In this document: in pieces, positions 59,794 to 64,000 of the stretch
Numbering within the stretch: position 1 is the stretch's first letter
Layout: the number at the start of each line of letters is the position of its first letter
Source: Phytoseiulus persimilis
Taxonomy: Eukaryota > Arthropoda > Arachnida > Mesostigmata > Phytoseiidae
DNA: 64,000 bases
Reading direction: 5' to 3'
NCBI GenBank assembly: GCA_037576195.1
Contig: CM075101.1
Coordinates: 27,962,001 to 28,026,000 of the forward strand
Notes under the pieces: model-generated
Told to the model about the DNA's origin: nothing
What the model saw: the letters and a program-made list of their open reading frames with translations, nothing else
The model's database searches: none
Position numbers and translations under genes: made by a program

Positions 59794-62700
59794 CTATCTC
59801 CTCCTACGCGGAGACCTCGACCTACGGACTCTTCTTGGACTACGAGATCGTCGTCTTGGCGAAGGGCTCCGCCTTCGACCAACTTTCTTAGGAGCGGGGC
59901 TGCCGCTGCGACGTTTTGGACTTGAGCTCCGAGATCTTTTAATCCGCCGGGCCGTGGGACTGGGAGATCGTCTGCGAATCGGCGAGCGACTCCGCGGTCG
60001 GGGACTCTTGGAACGCCTCCGAGCTGGAACGACAACAACGGGTGAACCCTTCGGCCTCGATAATGCGCTTTCGCTGCTGCTGCTGCGAGGCGCAATGCGC
60101 TTGCTTGGCGACGGACTGAGACGAGATGCCCGCTGCTTGGGCGAAGGCGATCGCTTCTTCGGCGACGGCGACGTTCTGGTCCGAGCCATCGGGGAAGCCT
60201 TTCTCGACGGCGATCCTCGCTTCGGCTTCGGACTCGGAGAGCGCTTTCTGCCATCGAGGCTTTTCTTTTTCTCGACGGAATGATCTGAAGATGATGAAGA
60301 AGATGACGAGGATGAGCTCGACGATGAGCTAGAGCGCGAACCCTTCTTTGCCTCGGCACGTCCCCGAGGAGGAGGAGGACTTCCTGAGTTCTCTTTGGTC
60401 GAGTTTTTCGGGGACACAGGAGGGCGTTGCTCGGTTTTCCCCAACTCAGAATCCATTTCGGAGCGCTGACTCGCTTGCGACGAGCTTCGTGATGCTACTC
60501 TCGGCAGCATCTTATCGGTGGATCCGCCATGCTCAGATTTTAGCTTCTCTTTCTGATCGCCGTTCAACTCTTGTGGTGATGTCATATCGTTCTCGATGAC
60601 GATCTTGATGTTCTTCAGGTCGGCTTTCGAGTCATTTTGATCAGCGTCGCCGTTAGCTTCTCCGGCGCTATGATCTTTTTGGTCTGCAAGGGAGATTCGC
60701 CATCGGTCATTGATTCGGGAAGAGATACTCAAGGACTACACGACACAGTTCCCAGCTGCTGGAATTAGAGTTATACTCTGCGGTCGTTATCTGAAGAATC
60801 TCTCTCAGGAGAATGAAAAAACGTGACTACTGACCATGCTTGACGACAACGGCCACGCTACTCGGTAGATGCGAATTTTCTTTCTCCTCCGGCTCTCCGT
60901 CCGAAGCCCGCGTGATTCCTTCGATCCTCTCGACTTCGAGCAGCATCCTCTCCTCTTCTTTCTCAATGATGATTTGAATCTTTGCCTTGCTCCTAGCGAG
61001 TAGTTTCTCTGTTTCTTTGCTGTGAGTTTTCGGCAACCACATGACTGGTGGCTTGGCTGCCGTGTGTATGAAGTTCATCATGTATCGGTGTCGTTTCGAG
61101 AACTCTTCGAACTAGCGGATAAATCAAAAAGAATGTATTGAACCCCCTGTATGCAATTGGATTTTGTTCGGCGGAATAGAATCCCTAGCCGCGTGAGAGG
61201 CGAATCCAATCAAGGAACACAATACTGGGAACTCTTGAACTCACCGCTCCAACAACCTCCATCTTGGACTGGAGCTTTTTCAGTTGGCTCAGTTTCTCCC
61301 TCTTTTCGGTGAGTAGCTCCCTCCGCTGCCGAATGTCTTCTTCGCGTTCTTTCTGTTTCATTTCCTCCACCTTTTGCTCCTTCTCGACTTTTTTGTCAAC
61401 CTGTTCCTTTCTCTTTGTGGTTTCTTCCTTCTCAAAACTCTGTAAGATGCGAGACGTGCCAATTGAGGTCCGTGCAGAGTCAGACGCAGACCGGAGTGCA
61501 GCCGCTTGTCTATACTATCATCCGTATTCGTATACTTGATAGAGACCGACTCACTTTCAAAGTTCCGAGGATCATGCCAAACATGCGTTTGTTCCGCTCC
61601 TTTCCACTGGTGTCACTGCGCTGCTCGTTCAGAAGCTCTGTGCGGCTCTTCTGCTTCACGGTCATTGAGGAAGCTCCGATTGAGGACTGTAGCCCTATTT
61701 TCCGAGGAGGCTCATCCTCCTCGTCCTCATCGTCTTTCGGCTCATCCTTCTTCGTCGGTTTGTCGCGCTCAGCTGGAGGAGCTTCCTCGCGTTGGCGTTT
61801 CAGGTTCTTCTGGAAGCCGTGATTGTTGTTCGGACCCATGTCTCTGACCTCGTTTGCATTGAGTTGTCTTCCGAGGCGACTGAAAGCGCCTCCTGGATGT
61901 CTCCTGAAAGGTCCACTGAAAATGGAACACTCGACATTGAGCAAAATTCATTTCGTCTTCCCGATTGACTCCAGCGGCTCCTTCATCCCTCCCCCGTAGA
62001 TCAGCCCAGGCTGGCGCATGAAAAGAATGGAGTAAACCTACTCATCGAGTCTGTTGGCAAGCTGACTCCGGATTCCAGCGGGGGCGTCTAGTCTCGGTCT
62101 AAGCCTACGAAGCGGAACACGGTTAGATGGCAAGGAGTTCCTTAGTCTAACACAACTGATCCAAGGAAGAATGGAATATTTTTCTATCGTCGAATCAAAT
62201 ATGAAGGGAGATATTCGGGAGTTGCCGAAAGGCGACGCTAATCCATGATCCTGAGGCAGGGCTTGTACAGAACATCGTTGAAAGGAAACATCTGTTCAGA
62301 GGTCCGGTTCCTCTGAAAGTCAGATGGGCTTTCGCGGCGCCGGAGAGTTTCCCCTCGATTCCGGCTGCTCCTCGGGTATGAGTATGCGCACCGCACTCGA
62401 ACGGGGGAATCGTCCTCCATACAGTCTTCCTTCCCTGGGTTCTCAAAAAAATTACCGAAATAAGCCGTTCACACGCGCAGTCTACCGCGATGGAGGCGCT
62501 CACACTGATCTCACGCAGATTATTCAACAGTGAATTCTACCCCACTTCCATAGTTGCCTCACAAACGCCGTGAATAACGTTTTCCAGAGTATATCGATTA
62601 AGTTTGCAAGGAATCTGAAATTTTCCACATCGATAGATCCCATGTAGCCAATTGGGCAGCCGTTAGTGTAAGGCATACGCCGCTGGACACACAACAATAA

Positions 62701-63040
62701 CGTTTTGTCTGCGAGATCGGCGCAAGCTTCCATTGATGCGAACACACGTGTGCCCGTTCAACAAGCTCTCAGAAGGAAGTATAGGCTGCGGGTAGGATAT
62801 CAGAAACACGCTAGTCCGAGTGCTACCGTAACCTCCCGCAGTTACCTAGAACTTTGACTTCCGACAGCGAATCCGAATCGTCGCTTGTTGTTCGGCCGTC
62901 GCTCGCTTGCCTGCTTACCTCTGCTGCAACGATGGACGTCCTGTATGTTTCTGAATTCCTTCTTCAACTTCTTTCAACCGTTTCTTCGCCTCCTGAAACT
63001 CCTCGGTGAGCGAGGACAGAGAAAGGCCTCCCGCCGCCAT
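59794..63040 (-). CDS. pnn: Pinin, exon-junction-associated splicing factor, six exons
   Basis: Pinin is a nuclear-speckle protein that joins the exon-junction/ASAP-PSAP machinery and regulates splicing. Exons are 63040-62919, 62104-62042, 61915-61555, 61439-61245, 61111-60835 and 60683-59794. All ends are GT-AG with matching phases (2, 2, 0, 0, 1), giving 635 residues. Residues 1-62 hold the N-terminal coiled coil (LTEEFQEAKKRLKEVEE, then HTGR). Exon 3 has the conserved GGAFSRLG stretch and a KERNKRMFGMILGTLK block that opens the Pinin/SDK/memA domain. That domain continues through the charged helix of exon 4 into exon 5 (FEEFSKRHRYMMNFI, MWLPKT). Exon 6 is an RS domain with a long Ser run and many RSPSP repeats, typical of splicing factors. 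The ATG at 63040-63038 sits in a CCCAATGGCG context. Exon 2 is only 63 bp and rests on phase fit plus weak similarity. Confidence 0.93.
62105..62918 (-). other. Intron 1 of pinin (814 bp)
   Basis: The donor is CAGAG|GTAAGC at 62919 and the acceptor CTTCGTAG at 62105. I see no other feature inside. It could carry regulatory sequence because it lies directly after the first coding exon. Confidence 0.75.
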
Positions 63041-63846
63041 TGGGAGCCCACGAGGTTGGAACGAAATTTACACTGCACTTTATTTCCGAACAGAGTCAGC
63101 AAGATACAGCCGCTTGCAGACAGCAGTATCACGGGAACAACACTCTGGCGCACACAAACAAACAGACGCACGGACGGACAGATTCACCACTCTGCGTCGG
63201 CAAGACGAAAACCCAAGGGAGCTTCGGCCTGGCTCATTCCCCTCCTTGTTCCGAGGAGGCTCCCTGCGCAGCATGAATCGATTCGTTTGATGTAGACCTT
63301 GGTCTCGATCGCACACCAAAGACTTTAGTTACAGAACTCGGCAACCACAATCGCGATCAGGCGGCGTCGTCTGCAGATTTGTTGATATATGAGAAAGGGA
63401 ACACACTTTGAGCGCGTAGAGAGGGTAAGCAGGGAATTTCGCTCCCGTATCGCTCTTGGAACTGCCTTTCTTGGGAAACCATTCCCAGGTAAAGTCGAGC
63501 AAGAGTATTTTGGCCAGTCTGCTTCATCTTGAGTGAAACTTGTGTGATTAGAAGGAAGTCTCAAGCTCGACCGAGAAGAATTGGAACCGATGTTATTCGC
63601 TGCAAAGTTGACAGCACCGTACGGCCCCACAACTTGTTAACCCCCTAGAAGGGATGGAATATCCCAACGGGCCATAATCTGTGTCCGAGTGCCTCTTTCG
63701 AGAGGTTTTCCCAACAGTACTGAATTATTTGACGGGGTGCTACTCAAACCAGCGGGTTGAACACAGAGCCTTGAGCGAGCATCCCACACATCGAGGTTCT
63801 GGATGTGACTGGAGCCCCAGGTCTTGGAATTGGCCACCATGTGAAT
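63041..63846. other. Upstream region of pinin
   Basis: This stretch holds the pinin 5' UTR and promoter on the minus strand. Open frames at 63325-63630 and 63637-63840 (minus) have no recognised domain; the second continues out of the dispersed repeat and may be part of it. Confidence 0.45.
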
Positions 63847-63906
63847 CTTTTGTTTTCCGGCTGAACCTCTCAGCCAGCCCTCAGGAGTGTCCCGGGATCA
63901 CCTTTC
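63847..63906 (-). repeat. Dispersed repeat, copy 2
   Basis: This is the reverse complement of the 9206-9263 sequence, with two substitutions and one extra A. It is at least 57 bp; flanks diverge on both sides. Two copies 54 kb apart in opposite orientation indicate an interspersed element. Confidence 0.65.
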
Positions 63907-64000
63907 ACCATGTGATTCTACAGATTAGTTGCTCACAACCAGGAACGGTCACCCCCCGCGCAACTCCGAATCAGTCACTGGAGACGCATCTCGAATGTTG

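Noticed and set aside
59556..60359. Plus-strand ORFs opposite pinin exon 6
   Set aside because: They are the antisense shadow of the RS domain.
1..64000. CRISPR array, operon, phage or bacterial gene cluster
   Set aside because: There are no regularly spaced repeats and no run of adjacent intact ORFs. All supported genes are intron-split eukaryotic genes.

Overview
The window is nuclear DNA of an animal, most likely an arthropod. It has intron-split genes with GT-AG junctions, AATAAA signals, large non-coding spaces and microsatellites, and no operons or Shine-Dalgarno sites. A group I chitin deacetylase with the CBM14 + LDLa + NodB layout indicates a chitin-cuticle animal. The balanced to GC-rich base composition and modest gene density would fit a mesostigmatid or phytoseiid mite, but that is inference and I assign no species.

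Layout: (1) Positions 2-223 (+) are open to the left edge and end in a stop overlapping AATAAA, probably the last exon of a gene cut by the window. (2) Positions 1303-5577 (+) hold a complete three-exon chitin deacetylase whose junction phases all agree. (3) Positions 5.9-13.4 kb have no convincing gene. They contain a 689-bp element with perfect 31-bp terminal inverted repeats, one copy of a dispersed repeat whose other copy is at 63.85 kb, and AT-rich simple sequence. (4) On the minus strand, one nuclear-type gene runs from an exon at 45.3-45.8 kb to seven exons at 13.4-15.9 kb. Its FAR1/ZSWIM3-like zinc-binding domain is split across an intron of about 29.4 kb. The rest of the protein is long, low in complexity, and carries two CtBP-type motifs and a Gln run. 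(5) The 29.4-kb intron is GC-rich and full of simple repeats, with a recurrent GATACAAYGT-type motif and a tRNA-like module. (6) Positions 45.8-59.7 kb show no gene I can support; 5' exons of the FAR1-like gene may lie there. (7) Positions 59.8-63.0 kb (-) hold a complete six-exon pinin, an exon-junction/splicing factor. (8) The last kilobase holds the second copy of the dispersed repeat.

The three main genes (cuticle enzyme, probable transcription regulator, splicing factor) have no evident functional link. They are ordinary eukaryotic neighbours, not a cluster. Gene models were built by reading splice sites and codon phase by eye; no alignment or expression data were available.
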